A stretch of 64,000 bases of DNA, from positions 1-64,000 of the forward strand of contig JAODUO010001060.1 of NCBI GenBank assembly GCA_025642075.2, given 5' to 3'. The notes under the pieces were generated by a model. It did not search any database. It was not told the DNA's origin and saw only the letters and a program-made list of their open reading frames with translations. Position numbers and translations under genes: made by a program. Below are positions 19,237 to 34,600 of the stretch, piece by piece. Positions within the stretch are counted from its first letter, which is position 1, and each line of letters begins with the position of its first letter. Source of the DNA: Ridgeia piscesae. Its lineage: Eukaryota > Annelida > Polychaeta > Sabellida > Siboglinidae.

Positions 19237-20810
19237 CGCAAATACCCGCCCCAATTTGAAGACAGATGCACGACTGGTGGGTATCCCAATACATTGACCC
19301 ATTCATGTCCTAAACATTGCATGTAATGTGAGCAGTGTATGGCTGAAATCACCCAAAATATTATATCACATTACTTGATGCTGACCACACTCCCCATTGG
19401 CAATTTCTTTGGCTGACATTAAAAGAGGATTGTTTAAAGGAATGTGTCAGGGGTAGAGAAGAGCTGCTACTGACATAATAAGCCGCAGCGACTCCTGGCA
19501 CACCAAGATAGATGTCGGCACTGATTTGTAGTCAATGCCAATTCTGTCATTCTTATCTGCCACTGACATTTGCAAATAATATTTGATAAGGGTCTCTTTA
19601 GACTATAATATAGACATAGGCCCTACACTACATGACATGATGTGGAATTAATCCAATGATGATTAATATTTTGAAGTATAAAATCTGGGCAAAATTATGG
19701 GTATATTGTTGTCAATGATGTGCAATTTTACAACAGAAAATGTTCATAAGAATAATGCATTTACACAAGGTTTCCTTCTTGTTTACTTTGTTTGTAACCG
19801 CTATTTAATTATGGAGCATCTGGGAAAATGCTGTACGTAAATCAAGGTAAGTGCTGGGGTATCAGTAGTAAATGTGCTTATTTGTTATAATAAAAAAGCT
19901 ATAGTAACTAATAGTTATAGCAAACTGATGTTTATTACTTCTTTCATTTGTTTTGTAGGAGTTTATGTTAATAAATAAACCATTAAATTTGTAAATGATG
20001 CTTACATTTTTAAAAGTCAATAATTCCATATTTGTGCTTTGAATATCGAGAACTATTAACGCCATGCTGTAAGCCCTAGTCTAGGCCATAGATATACTAA
20101 CAAAAGGAAGTATTATCCATCCATAGAACAAGATTCCAGACAGAGTGTCCTTGGCCAGCACCCTCACAGCCTCCGAAGCAGCAGTTGAGTTCTGTGTCAA
20201 ATTTAAAGCACCATCTATAGATCTATAGACACGTACTCTTCAAAAATTAACACTATTTTTAATCAATGGTTTTAAACTGCGCATATGCAAACTGTGGCAT
20301 GTTCCTCTACACAGAGGTAACCACATGACATGGTCATGAATGTGAATAAGTGATTTGTCATTTTTTTTGACTTTATGCTATTGTCGAGTTTCAAGCCAGG
20401 GTCCAACTGACAACTGTACAGCCACTCGCATTGGCATCAACGCATTCTATAGAAACTATACCTAACACAAGCCCTGCAGCCCGACTTAGCCCAAGGCTAA
20501 GGCGACGCCTAGTAGGGTGGGTACGGCAGTGCCAGCGCGACCCCTGTGGATATGCACTGACTAGCGATACCAATACGGTGAATACCATGGTTCAACATTA
20601 CATTGACAACAGGTTGTACCATGTAATCTGATAAAAGCGATTGTTATCATAAACAGGCAATGGACCGGAACTATGGTTCATCGGTGCAAAAGCACTATGT
20701 AACTAACAGTAACATTATGCAATTGTCAGTTATACATGATTAATTTACTAATGACAGATCTAACTTCGTGTCTCCGCCACGGTCGTGGATCGTGTCGCTC
20801 TGCTCCAAAC

Positions 20811-20916
20811 GGGGCATACTAAAAGGCGGGCCACAATTGGCAGACCGCGCGGAAACGGCAGACCAGATTCACCACATTCACATAGATGCCACCGATCGGT
20901 ACGCTCCATGTTTACG
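20811..20916 (-). repeat. Inverted repeat arm 1 in the divergent intergenic region
   Basis: 106 bp matching the reverse complement of 22318-22414 except for one substitution and a 9-bp insertion (AGATTCACC, at about 20864-20872). Read on the minus strand it contains an ATG-initiated frame starting MERTDRWHLCECG, also present in arm 2, and the 9-bp difference keeps that frame. Flanking sequences are unrelated. It points towards PRUNE in the same sense as arm 2 points towards the mannosidase gene. Confidence 0.9.
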
Positions 20917-21172
20917 TGGGGGCCCTTTACGTGCGTTGTTCTAGTTGGCGCCTTATAGTTGCTGTTTTACGGTGTTCTTGTGATGTTGAGATGTCTTTCA
21001 ATAATAACATACGTGTAATAAGCAAATGTAACTACAGTACTATAAGTTAGCATATATGTACAATGTTTGAAAGGCGAAATAACAATTCTTGGATTTGTTG
21101 TTTGTTTGTTTTTATTTTCACCAACACAGTCAGTATTCTTAGTATTACTATTTCACTTCAACAATGACATCT

Positions 21173-21289
<117 letters not shown>

Positions 21290-21776
21290 CAATGTATATA
21301 CCATCATGTACTGCATATATAACATACTGTATAGGGCCTACATTCATATTTTTATGTTATTAAATTTATTTAAATATGTTGTATTTTATTAAACTTTTAT
21401 TAATATTGTTTATGTTATTAAATGCTTTATTTATATAGTTATTAGTCATACTTTAGTTTTTTTATGGATGTAATGTTCCGGAATTAAGTTATTTAATTGA
21501 ATTGAAATTGAATTCAGATGTCCTCACCAAATGCCTTTCTTTTTGTTTTATATTTTTAATTTGTTATAATTTAAAAAAATTAATATACCTATAAGTCATA
21601 TCAGTGTTATACTTTTAATGGCGGTGATAAAACTAGTGTGATTGTAATAAGTAGCATAAGTACTAATGAGTCTCAGTGATAGTAATAACTAGACCTACAG
21701 TTAACGTACACTTGTGAAGAGATAATGTCTATCAACATTCAGATGTCCTCACCAAATGCCGGCATCCAATAACAAG

Positions 21777-22116
21777 TGTATAATGTCCTATGAAAACATG
21801 TACCGTTAGGCGAGTTGTTACATCAAAAGACAGCTAGCCTCAGATATATAACGCGTCCATGATCTTAGTGAAGTACATTCTATTAAATAACCCTCAATAA
21901 CACGAACTACTCATCCACCCACTAACGAATATGCAGCTATCAGTGCAATCCGAGATCAATCCACATATATGCCCTTTCACAGTAAATACAAGAACATCAA
22001 AAGATGGCTGGAGCCTCAGAATTCCTCACCTGCCAGGTGACCGTTTCGGTATTCAGTAACAGGAATTAGTGCCTTATGAACACATGTACCCTTAGGCGAG
22101 TCATTACATCAAACGA
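21777..22116. other. Short diverged direct repeat
   Basis: About 50 bp containing CATGTACCGTTAGGCGAGTT (21796-21815) recurs as CATGTACCCTTAGGCGAGTC near 22082-22101, same strand, some 290 bp apart. Function unknown. The phrase CAGATGTCCTCACCAAATGC also occurs twice, near 21516 and 21740. Confidence 0.7.
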
Positions 22117-22317
22117 TTTAAATAAACCGATAGTATGCAGCTGCCGTCTATCATCTATGACTATGTGGGACTTCTGTTTTTGACTGAGCGAATACTTATT
22201 TCTAGGATTTTATAAATACAAGTAATACCATTCGGTATTACATTTAGAATTGTTTTTACAACACAATAATAAAAGTCTCCAATATTTACGATCGGACGCG
22301 CAAACAACAACAAAGCT

Positions 22318-22414
22318 CGTAAACATGGAGCGTACCGATCGGTGGCATCTTTGTGAATGTGGTCTGCCGTTTCCGCGCGGTCTGCCAATTGTGGCCCGCC
22401 TTTTAGTATGCCCC
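22318..22414 (+). repeat. Inverted repeat arm 2, upstream of the mannosidase start codon
   Basis: 97 bp complementary to arm 1 (20811-20916). It lies about 220 bp upstream of the mannosidase ATG, probably in its promoter or 5' untranslated region. An open frame from 22325 (MERTDRWHLCECGLP) to about 22462 would be an upstream ORF if transcription starts before it. CG-containing motifs such as CCGATCGG and CCGCGCGG are dense compared with the surroundings. Confidence 0.88.
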
Positions 22415-22636
22415 CTCCAAACTGTGTTGCGAACACTCGCTGTTGTGGCGATGTTTTTATGAACACTGCGCTCTACGTCATCAAAACGTGTGCGCGTATA
22501 CATACAGGGAATCCCACATACATACGCACCAAAGTGGAGTTACATGTGTTGTTGTTGTTTTAGTTTGTATTTATAGTTAGTCGATGACGTCCTAACAACA
22601 TCTTGTCCTAACATAGACATTTGCCAGTAAACACAC

Positions 22637-25600
22637 ATGAACATGAAAAAATACATGGTATTATGGGGAGGCGCGATGTTTTTCGTCGTGTGTTTTTCCT
22701 TGTACCTGATGATGGAAACGACGCCGGGAAGTGCCTCGCTGCGAGCGGTAGAAGTAGGAGAGGTAAGTGACGCTGAACTTGTTGGTACTACATCGTTTAT
22801 GGTTGTAATGGCATGACAGTGAATACAACGAATGCTCAACAATGTGCACATATCTAACGGGCCACAGATACGGAGACTAAATTTAATAAGTCGGTTTGAA
22901 TTTGTGACAGTCTGACGTGTCTGTCACGTAGCTGTCGTATGCGTACCGCAGGCCTACAATGCTATTAATAGTGTTTGCAAACCTCCCAGTTCCCATCTGA
23001 TGCTAGTACACGACCGGACACCAGGAACTAGATAAAGCAGTAATGCGAATTGCGGGTATAGCAAATGTAACATAAACATGTCAAAGCATTTGCCAGTGGA
23101 CTGGAACAAAATTAAGGAATTCCATAGAGATCTCAAGACTAGTGGCTAGGATTATAGAAGCTGACTGTAGGCGGCTAGTGTAGTGTAGCTGATATCACAT
23201 GATGAATTCGCATTGTGATTTCTGATGTATAAGACTGCTTTCTGGATTGTCTTAATTACTACACTATATTATATACAAATACCAGGTACTGTCAGTGCAA
23301 GCAAAACATGATTCAAGAAGAATATTTGGCACTGATGTGAAATTCAGACCCACCTCATTTTTGTCATTATAACATCCCCAGTCCCCCCCGTAAAGGCAAA
23401 AAGATAGTGTGGTTGGCATAAACAACTCTGTTTATCGCTCATTCCAAGTGCACAATACAGCAACACATGGCCTTTCAGCTGGTACAAATCGGGACATTTT
23501 TGGACCTCAAGATATCTCAAAGGCAAAGCTGACATGATCCGAACTATTATAGGATATATATATATATTGCTGCGCATTGCCAGGTTTATGTAGAAAAAGA
23601 TAGTCATCGGGCATGTGTGTGGAAAATGGCAATGCCCTTTAATAAAGTTCTGTGACTTGTCTGCAACCCCCTCTGTGGTATTTCCTGGGATAACTCTCCA
23701 GCCCAGCTGAGGCAACATCAAAGGTGACATTGTCCAGCTGTGCCTGACCAATGTTTATGTCTCAGTGCCTTGGGTAAAATGTATTTAATTCATCCTGGAT
23801 TAAATACTTATATCTGGGAATGCTGAGTGATTAGATTGAGTTAGTGTGAAGAATCCAAATCCAATGTAGGCAAATATACAGTTAAAATGACAAATTAAGA
23901 ACGAGTTATAAATGTTTAAATAAAAAAGTCTCGCGTGCAAAAACGAGGCTGGGGGCAGTTGGGGGCAGGAGGTCCATATACTCCATGTTAACATATAGGA
24001 CTTTGTTTTGTTTTGGTTGTAATAATCGAACTGCCCCGAAATAGCGTATTTCAATTATATTGTCCGAAGGATTATTACAAGCAGAAGCAGTGGAACATTT
24101 TACCGGTGACAATGATCACGAAAATCATGAATTTTAATACATTATTATGGTGGTTGCCATGGCAATAGCAGCAAGTACTTGTGTTTGGCGATCTTGACTA
24201 ATAATGAAGTGTGCCAGTTTTCACGCAGTACAACCTGTTTGGGCCAAACGTATACATGTGTTATGATTATGTGCATTTAGCCAACTTGTCAGATATAGGT
24301 GCTTATCGAAACCACAACGTACAGCAATGTAAAACGCAAATCCCGTAAGACACATACAGCCTAGCATCGTGTCTATTATCTGCACTACGTAAATCGCTAT
24401 GTGTCTATGATAGTGTGATAAACTCAATATTAAATCAGACATTTAAGATAAGAAACGTATAACACAAGATATTTATGAACTGATTTTCCTAGTATTCATC
24501 AGTCGGAAGCTACAACTGTCATCCATCGTTAGAATATTATTCTTGTGTCCAGTCCCCAATTAGTCTCGCTTAGTCCCCAATAAGCTCAAGTCGCGCGGAG
24601 TCACGCCATGTATCGTGACCCACTTGCAGGCCCTATAGGTAGTTTATTATTATCATGTCTGTGTCAAGTTACCATAATAATTCCAGGCTGTTGTACTCCA
24701 TACTAATTATACTTGGCAACAGTACACAATTGTACAAACTAGCATGTACACAGTTAGTGTCAGAGCTAGTATATTATTTATGGACATACAGGTCATGTTC
24801 TCGTCCTCACATAGTAGTAATTATTATAAATTGTTAATAAAACTTTACTTAGTCTTATACACCATAAATTCTGAGGAACCTAAAATGAAACATTCATTAA
24901 AACTAAGCATTGCTCAGTAGATTAAGTGGTCACCATAGGTCATAAGGACGTTAAAACTCCAGAATGAAATAGAAAATTAAAATCAATTCACTACTCAACT
25001 CAAATTTAATCAAACATTAGTTGGTGCATCTCATGGGTCAACATAACGTTACAGAGCTCTGTAACATTATTGTAACAAACTCAGATTAGCAGCCGACTTT
25101 GAAGAAAACACTTTTCTCTGGAAATATCGTTGTAAACATTTATGTGTTGGTTTATTACGACCGCAATTGCCTGGCTAGCTATACCACCAAGATCTACTTT
25201 CAAATACATGTGTCGTCCAGCTATGGTAGAACATTATGCAGGACATATATCTTGATTTAGAGCCTTCTCGTTGGCTTTTACAACCTTGTAACATATCGGT
25301 TTACATTGGTTTGAGTTACCTGTTGGTTGTTTCGTGCAGTGTCAATGATATGTGTCTAGATGTGTCGTGTTTTGGTCATTCAGGTATTGTATGTAGGCAT
25401 ACAGCCAACTGCCAAGTACCATGCATGTATCCATACAAGAAACTGGTACAGGTGTATAGTTTGTTGGCACACTAGCAATTGGCATTCAACATGTAATAGT
25501 AACGACTGTGTTCTGTATTACTTTTATCAACTAATTGGAGGATACATTTGTGCTAGCAACTGTGCATGCATGTGCACACATGCATGCATGTACACATGTA

Positions 25601-28600
25601 CACAATCACGCATGCATGCTCCATTGCAGAATCAACATTCTCACACACATATGGGTCCTGGAAATTCTTTAATAACCCCGCAGTGTTTTTTCTTAAATAT
25701 ATTAGATCAAACCTGGATTACTAGATTACAGAAGAAAAAAATGGTACCAAGAAGTGAACATTTATTTACTATTGTTAATGAAATGAAAACAAAAATTACA
25801 GAATGATATGATGTGGTATCTAAATGATCTGAGGTGTTTTGCATACGCTACAAAAGGCAAGTACCTGTGGTAATTGTGTAGTAATCAGTTTGTTTGAAAT
25901 CACAATCCTTTGTTCAGATGATGCCTTATGCCTACATGTGTCTGTGCACGATTTTCCCTTTCAATTCTTATTACGCACTAAGTTCAAATTCCAGAGACAA
26001 TGTTGTAGCAATTTATTATTAATCGGCATAGGAAATGTCAAAATAAACAGGATCTTAAATTCTTAATGAACAGTTAATTGATGTTCCACTTCATTTTTTA
26101 TTTTGTTATAAACAACATACTCATGACCATACATTTAGAAACATATTTCTCCTAATGGAAAAAACAACAACATACTATTTAGAAGATAATGGTACATTGC
26201 AGATGTGAAAAAGTGCAAAAATTATGTCTGTTTGTTATATGATCAATATATTTCTTTTTAAAGTAGACTGTCTTTGACATTGGAAAAAATAACACTGCAG
26301 ATCTCATATTACAATGCACAGGTAGTACATTTCCTATGATTATATTTATTCTATTTAATGCACTCCAATCACAACAATGAAGCACCTACTATATACAAAT
26401 TTATAAGTGTCAAATAAATTGGCTTTGTTAAAAAATTCAAAATTTAAAAACCCGGATTTTCGTAATAATGGTCTATTATAGAAACTATGAATTTGTTGAT
26501 ACATATTATACACAGATGACAGATTGTCATAGTTTCTTTAATGAAATTATAAATCCACAAGTGGCTGATTTATATGTAAGCTGATAAGTCATACAGACAA
26601 TGAGTGTACATTTGATTGATGATAAGTCTGATGCATTGTTAACTACCGTACGTCATGATTTTGGTTGTGAGCTGGAGGGGGTAAGGGATAGACTGGCAAA
26701 CACCCCCAGGAAATGGGGAGATGTTACTCAGTCTGTTAGTGGTGAAGAGGTGCTTAAAGTGCTTAAAAATAAAGCCAAACAAATGGAAATATTGCAGAAC
26801 ACAAGGCAGATTGGATAAGATTATAATGATGGCAGTGTCATAGGCAAGAGACAATACATGTTTGACTGACAGACAAACTAACAAACTGGCAGACATGTCA
26901 CGTATTGCATTACGACACCAACCCACTGATGAATGTGTTTAAATTAATATGCGGAGAGATAGAACTGGCAATGACAACTTATTAATAGATGAGGACATAT
27001 AGCGGTGATTTTTAATTGTTTACATCTATACTTTACTGTGATGTTAATGTTTTTATAATGTTTATATCTCTGTTTCAGTGTGATTTTTAATACCTGTGCA
27101 AGTTTATAAATGCAATTTCCCTGCAGGGATTAACTAAAGTATTCTTTACGTTGTTTCAGAATGGCCTGAGCAACATTGATGCACGGATCCAGCAGATCGA
27201 GACGATGCTGAACGACAACCAGAAGATGATGAACCTGATCCGGAAGACCGTGCAGGAATTGGCGGCCGGAGACCACGGCAGTCTGGAGAAGCTACAGCAG
27301 GTGCTCCAGATGAACCCCACCCCCCTGTCTGCCCGGCCCCCTCACTCGGTGAAGACACGCACCAGTGACGTGTCGCTGCCTGCCGACACCTGTCAACTGA
27401 CACAGCTCGGGTCCTCCAAAGCCGACATCCAGGTGAGCATAGCATGAATTTCATTACAGATATTCTGCGTATTCAGTAAATATAGCAAGTTTGGTGTTCG
27501 TTTCTGTGTTTCCGTAAATGTCCGGGGAGAAGTCCTTCAAAATGGGTTCTTAACTTTTGTTGCTTGCTCACTGTTCTCACTACTGTCCGTCATCACACTG
27601 GCAATATTCTGCTCTTGACCACTTGTTCTTCAATCCTCTCCCAATCTCGACATATTTCTCCTTCTATAATTAAGATAGGTTAGCGTTGTCAATTTTTTCC
27701 TTTCACAACTGTTCTGGGGGAGAAAAATATGTGATGTGTAAAATTGTGTCGTCTCTGTCTGACTGCTTTGTTTTGTTTACACCGGTTTTTAACCAATATA
27801 GTTAGAATAGTTGTTATATTTGGAGAAATTGAGTGAAAGTGAAATACCAGAGGTATATCAGTAACTTTGAGGTAGAATGGGTACTAATGACACCTACTGT
27901 GTAACGTTGTAGACATGTAGACAATGTCTGTAGGTACTGGACGTGTATGACCAGCTGGCCTTTGACAACATAGACGGCGGTGCATGGAAGCAAGGCTTCC
28001 CCATCACCTACAGCCCTAACAAGTGGGAGAAACAAAAGCTGAAGGTGTTTGTTGTGCCACATTCGCACAATGACCCAGGTACTGTGGTGTGTAGACAGAT
28101 GCATGCACGCACGCATGCATACAGACCCATACACACAGGCATGCACACACAGACATGCACTCACACACACACACTCGCATGCACACACATACACATGCAG
28201 GAACACATGCATGCACACACATGCACACAATGTCCTAGGTACTGCATCACACATACATGCATGCACGCACACAGCATACACATGCATCCACGTAAACATA
28301 ACATGCATGCACAGATTAGTTGTTGACAGATTAGAACCATCCAGATAGCTACTTCCCTACACTTGCAAGAAGGCATTCTTATATAATGCACCCTACAGTA
28401 ATCACTAATTTATGACACAACAACTCAAACACATTTGTCAAGGTATAAGCATTATTTATTACTTTGGCAAAAATGGGACAGCCCGGCCGTATCTCTCTGG
28501 GGCAAGCTGTGACACCGAGAGGACTGGCTGCGAGGCCTGGATATGATCGCGTGACCGGTCCTGGGTCAGTTACCGGTCTAGGACTTTCGCGTGACCGGTC

Positions 28601-31600
28601 AGGACCTGGGTCAGTTACAGGTCTTGGGCACGTGACTATGGCCACGTGACCAGACAATCCTGGGGCCTGCGTCCACTCTGCTGGGTTGAGCTGGCTATAT
28701 ATATAGGATCCAGGATACAGGATACAGGATGTGTCCTACCACCATCCAACAGGAAACCACCCCCATGGGGAAGTGGTTGCATGTGATGACTAGTCATCCT
28801 GCCATAAACCCCGCACAGTGACTAACACTATGCTTCAATATATTCAAACATAATCCAAACACAAGTGTCACCAAAAATTCAGTGATCCTACAAATACAAC
28901 CATCACAACTGTACTCAACCTTTCTGTCACAACAGTCTTCATAAATATGACAGATGAATATATATTTGAGATATTTGTTTCTGTAATATGGTTGAATAAT
29001 TTTTCAGTTCTGTAATTGTGTGTTTCTAAGATGGCTGCATACATTTGTAACACAGTAGCCCTACACTAGGAATGCTGATTGTGTGTGGTAGTTTATTGTA
29101 CAGTTAAACAATTAAAAATGTGTATTTTGTGGGATGTTTGAATATACTTGATATAGTTATGTTTTTAAATGATAAAACTTACCATGATGATAAGATACCA
29201 TGTTGTGCCTACATCCTCCGGATCCAAAGGTCGACAAACAAGAACTGGCAGGCTTTATATTATAACCTGACCTGGGATGCACAACATTTGTTGTTAGAAC
29301 AAAGGTTGATCAGTGGAATATACCGGGTAATAATGATAATGATAATGACTTCTTATCATGGCTTAATGCACAGACCCATACATCCATCATTTTGACAGAT
29401 AAAACCCAATGTGAACGGGTAGAAATATCAGACAGGTAGTGGATGGGTAAAACTTGAAGATGGCGAAAAGGTCTTCTAAATTCATAGATGTGCCTTGAAA
29501 ATGGGTGTAAATGAGGGTCAAACGTGTGTCTGTAGTTTATTTAAGGTCATGAAACACATCTCAGCTGGCTGATCAATGAGTTTACATCCACATGTCCACC
29601 AAAAACATTGTGTGACTGGCAAAAATGTTATCCTGCATAAAGCCCTGCTTCTTATTTGTCAATATCCTACAAAATCAAGCTCAGTGGCACCACAAAACCA
29701 AGGAATTAGGCAATCTCATTATCGTGTAACATGTGTGAGTGATCAACAGATGAATGAAATTGCCAGGCAACTAAGGAGCATTAAAATGTAATTAGAAAAC
29801 ATTATAAAGTTGTCAATTTTTGTGATGGTTGTGTTGACAGGCTGGTTGAAGACGTTTGAGAAGTACTACACTGACCAGACCCGAGCAATACTGAACGGAA
29901 TGGTGGATGCCCTGGAGAGACACCCACAGATGCGGTTCATCTACGCAGAGATGTCTTTCTTCTCTATGTTCTGGGACGAAATCAACCAAGACAAACGCCT
30001 GCGTGTGAAAAAGTAAGTTAGTTTACCAATCTTCATGGATAAACTCTGGTGTGTAACTGTGTATAACACATGACCTGCCACTAGAAAAGAGGCACGTCTC
30101 ACTGATGTCCATTAAGAGCTGTGAGACAGAATCTCACCATTTACATTTCTCTGTGAAAATAAGGATACGTTGTGAAATGATCAGGAAGAGATTGCTCTTT
30201 CATGTGTCAGTGACATGTGTTCTAATCATTATTTCTTCACTTATTGACATAAATCAGTTTTACGTATAACTGTTTTTTAGTGTTTTTTATGTTGTTTTCC
30301 CGGTGATAGATCAGCCTTGCATAGCTGCGTATGTGTGTTGTCTCGCCACCTGGTGACAGTGATGGAGACTCGGTGTATATGGCTGGCAAACAACACTGGT
30401 GCTAGTGTCAGGAGCATACACTAGGGAGTGTCCATGGCTGTGGAAGTCTGAAATTTGCTTAACAGTTTAAGCCAATTAACTGGGCATAAAATAATTTTTA
30501 TTAATCGTTTACTTGTTAACACACATTACTGACATTTGTATGATATGTACATAAAAATATGTACAATAATTTAATCTTGGAATTGGCAGCCATCTTGGAT
30601 TCTCCAAATTCAGTATAACGTTGTGTGCAGATGATATACATAAACCTATGGGAGCTATGTAAGTATATTTTGAAGAACTTTAACTAATTGTAATGTATAT
30701 TTGTATGCAGCGTGAAATATTCACGTGTCCCCTGCTGGTGTTGTTTAGATTACTGCAGGAGAAACGGTTGGAGATCGTGACAGGAGGCTGGGTGATGAAT
30801 GACGAGGCTAATGCCCACTACTTCGCCATGCTTGACCAGATGATCGAAGGCAACCAGTGGCTGCAGCAGGAGCTTGGTACGTCACCGATGACCCGAATGT
30901 ACTTTAAAAAGTGTATTAATAATAATAATATAAATACAAATAAAAGGAATTACCTCTTAATAAACTTTTGGGTTTTTCCGTATTTTTCGGCTGTCTCCCA
31001 CAGCCTTCTTCAGCAGGACTGAATTTCCCGGGTTGTGTCATATTAAAAAAAAATTCTTGAAAGGTAATTCATTTTATTTATGACATGAACCAAGAAACTG
31101 GATCTTTACATTAGAAAAATAATAATACAATTAATTTGTGTAGCGCCTGAATCAATATCATTGCTCTCAGGCACTTTACATACATGTACAAATATTAGTT
31201 AAGATTGAACGATAAATTATTAAAATAAAAAATTAAAATCATTCTGAAATAGGCCTATGAAATAGTAAAATAAAATAAAACATTCATGACATTACTTATT
31301 ATTCCTCAGAGTGCCAAAAATAAAGTATAATTTTATGATAAATCTAAAAACAATAACATAGTTAAAATGTAATGAAAGTATTGGTTGGGCCGTGGGAATG
31401 CCGGACTGTTGGTTGGAAGAACTGCGGTTAAATACCAGTGCTCACCAATATGTGGTTCAGTACCAGCCACTGGGTGAACACTTGATTCACCCTACATTGC
31501 CTGGGTGTTTCAGAAGAGATGCAAAGCCCTGGGACTCATCTGTCTGCTGTCTAGGCTAGATGTGAAATATTCCCTGCAGTACAAATAGAAACAAAATTGC

Positions 31601-34600
31601 TTTGGACACACTGATCTGAGATTCCATGAAGTAGAAATTTTTCCTTTGACTCACTCAGCTGCAATCACATTATCTGAACTCCCATTGGAGTTAATGTCTA
31701 AAATGTTGACCACATCAATTAATAGTAGGAGAATCCATAAACACTATTCATACAATTGCATGTGCATGTTCTTGGTTCATTTTCAATATTTTCTAAAGAA
31801 AAAAGATAACAAATGAGCATTTTGGGAGTTGTGCTTTCCTGAACATGTCAACTGTTTGTTTAGGTGTGACACCAGTGTCAGGCTGGGCCATTGACCCATT
31901 CGGCCATTCACCTACCATGGCGTACCTGCTGGGCAAGATGGGCTTTCAGAACATGCTTATACAGCGCGTACACTACTCAATGAAGAAACACCTCGCCAGG
32001 AGCACTCAGCTCGAGTTTGTGTGGAGACAGAGTTGGGGTAAATACACTGCACTACACACTGCCTAGTTGTCTGCATATATATGTATATTTAGTGCAGAAA
32101 TGTCATATTTACTCCTTGTTTAAAAGCCAATTTAATGTAGGATTTTCTGTTCTACATAAAATTATAGTCATCATTTGTTGATTATGATTATCACTGTATG
32201 TTTAATAACTGTTGATGATGCAGTTGATTGCATTTTAGTCATGGTGATTGTATTACATATTAAAGTTATGTAAACCATAATTTTAGTAAATAATTAGACA
32301 ATTATATATATATATATCGTATAAAAACGTACTTAATGTGGTACCAACCAGTTGTTATTAATGCTACAGTTAAGCAGCAAAGATGGTTTTTGTGCAGACA
32401 ATTTTTCTTAACATTTCTTTTGTCTTCGTGCCTCATTCAGTATTATTGTTGATGATACATTGGGCAGTAGAATATCAAAATATTTGATACTCAGTAAGAC
32501 CTCATTAGCTTGGACATACAAAACTATATTAATTGTGGATTTAACAAATCATAAATAGCTCCCATACAATAATGTTTTCTAATGTTTATATTTGTTTTAG
32601 TGTGCTTGTATTTATTTGAATTTTTACTGTGGTATTTACCTTATATTTGCATGCAGCACACACGTAGAACTGTAATTACACGGCATGAATTAAATAAAGT
32701 ATTCTTATTCATTAAGCCTCTTTCTAACAGGCAATTGTTTGTGGTTGCAGACCACAAGGGTTCGACTGACATTCTGTGCCACCTGATGCCATTCTACAGC
32801 TATGATGTCCCCCACACCTGTGGACCTGACCCCAGGGTCTGTTGTCAGTTTGACTTCAAACGACTGCCCGGCGGAGGGGTCAGCTGTCCATGGAGGATCC
32901 CCCCTCAGGTCATCACCAAATCTAACATCAACGAGAGGTCAGTGTTTTGCCATAGGGATCGCCATGGTTACAGTTGATAGCTTATATCTCCGACATGGCA
33001 CCAAATGAACCTTCAGTGCAGGTGTGATCCATTTGTGCTGCAAGTCTAAAACATGTCCAACACACCTGTATGGGAGACCTCTTGTGAATGATGTGTGCCA
33101 CCCATCCAAAATGGGTACATCTTACACACAGGGTTGCGTCCAAATATGTATTTGCATAGGACTACAGAAATTTTGTGTATTTATATTTGATTTGGAAATC
33201 ACAAATACACGTCACAAAAATTGCCAACAAAGGCAAAGTGTTGCCTCACATAGTTTGACTGACTCAAGAGTCAAGACTTAATGTTTCTCACACCTGTAGT
33301 AGCGTTAATAGTAGCCAGGCAGGACTGAGAAAATTGGCCTACATTGAAACAGCTGGTCAAACATTAATGATCAGCTATGGATGAATGTGAAGCCAGTGAA
33401 GTGTACCATACATAGCCATAGTCAATACCGTAGCCATAAAAGCAGGTATTGACTGGGAAAGTGCTTCAAAGAATCCTGCTGTCACCTGCTGTGTAAACAT
33501 TCTAGGATAGCACAAAAGAAAAGCAAATATTTGAATTTGTATTTGATCCCAAAATGTGTATTTGAACTCAACCCAGCTTCCACAACGTGAGTGCCACTCA
33601 ACAAAGCTTGTCAAAGTGTTCCGTGCACCTCCCATATGGCTGCATCTCATCCAGCATTTGACCAACTCTTCCAGCATAATACAAACACTTGCCTATTCAC
33701 ACAAGACTTGTTTATCACATACAACATCTGTCATACTCAACTGAGATGTTTTCTACATATGCAATATTTCACATAACCAATTTATTTGTCACACTAAATC
33801 CGAGACCTAAATCCCCCCTGACCCCCCCTCCCCCCCTCACCCAACACCACTCACCCAACACCACTCACCCAACACCACTCACCCAACACCACTCACCCAA
33901 CACCACTCACCCAACACCACTCACCCAACACCACTCGCCCAACTCCATTCATCCAACACCACTCACCCAACACCACTCATCCAACACCACTAAAGTAACA
34001 CCACTCATCCAACACCACTCATCCAACACCACTCGTCCAGCACAACACATCCAACATCATTCATCTAATACCACTCATCCAACACCACTCATCTAACACT
34101 TATGCCACTAACTCATGCCACGTACACTTCAGGGCGTCGACACTACTGGAGCAGTACCGTCAGAAGGCAACCCTGTACCGCAATGACGTCGTGTTCGTGC
34201 CACTGGGCGATGACTTCCGCTATGATAAGGTGGAAGAGTGGGACAATCAGTTCGACAACTACCAGCGACTGTTTGACTACATGAACAGCAAGCCCGAGTG
34301 GCAGGTGGAGGTAGGGACTTGCTTGACCACTAGGTGACCACAACTCCACAGTGGGATGAGTCTCAGCAACACATAATATGTGAAAGAAACAGATTACTTC
34401 CACGAGAGATGCACATGAAAATGCCAAAAACACATATTGAGATGTTTGCAAAAAAAAAGGATATGGTGTCAGGTGTGTTTGGAATAAGCGTAAGTGACTA
34501 GCCTCGATTACCCAGACTCTGTTGGGCGTTAGCACTTTTCAGCCCCTCACATTCACCTGGGGTATTTATGCTCTGCCAAAGGCCTTACCCTGACTGGCTC

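Larger units (their letters stand above)
16956..20810. other. PRUNE 5' intron or upstream region
   Basis: No further coding exon was recognised. The missing first PRUNE exon and its promoter should lie here or up to about 22 kb on the minus strand. The region holds a LINE 3' fragment, a TA run, a tRNA-like SINE candidate and AT-rich sequence. A minus-strand open stretch near 20090-20200, preceded by CAG, translates to a hydrophobic peptide of unknown nature. Confidence 0.5.

Noticed and set aside
20090..20200. Minus-strand exon-like stretch after GACACAG ending with TAG
   Set aside because: A single short frame with no matching upstream exon, no recognised family and no link in phase to PRUNE.
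22325..22462. MERTDRWHLCECG frame as a protein-coding gene
   Set aside because: Shared by both inverted arms, but the two frames diverge fully outside the repeat; at most an upstream ORF.
31375..31530. Possible tRNA-derived SINE
   Set aside because: The B-box-like GGTTAAATACC is degenerate and no convincing A box or cloverleaf is visible.
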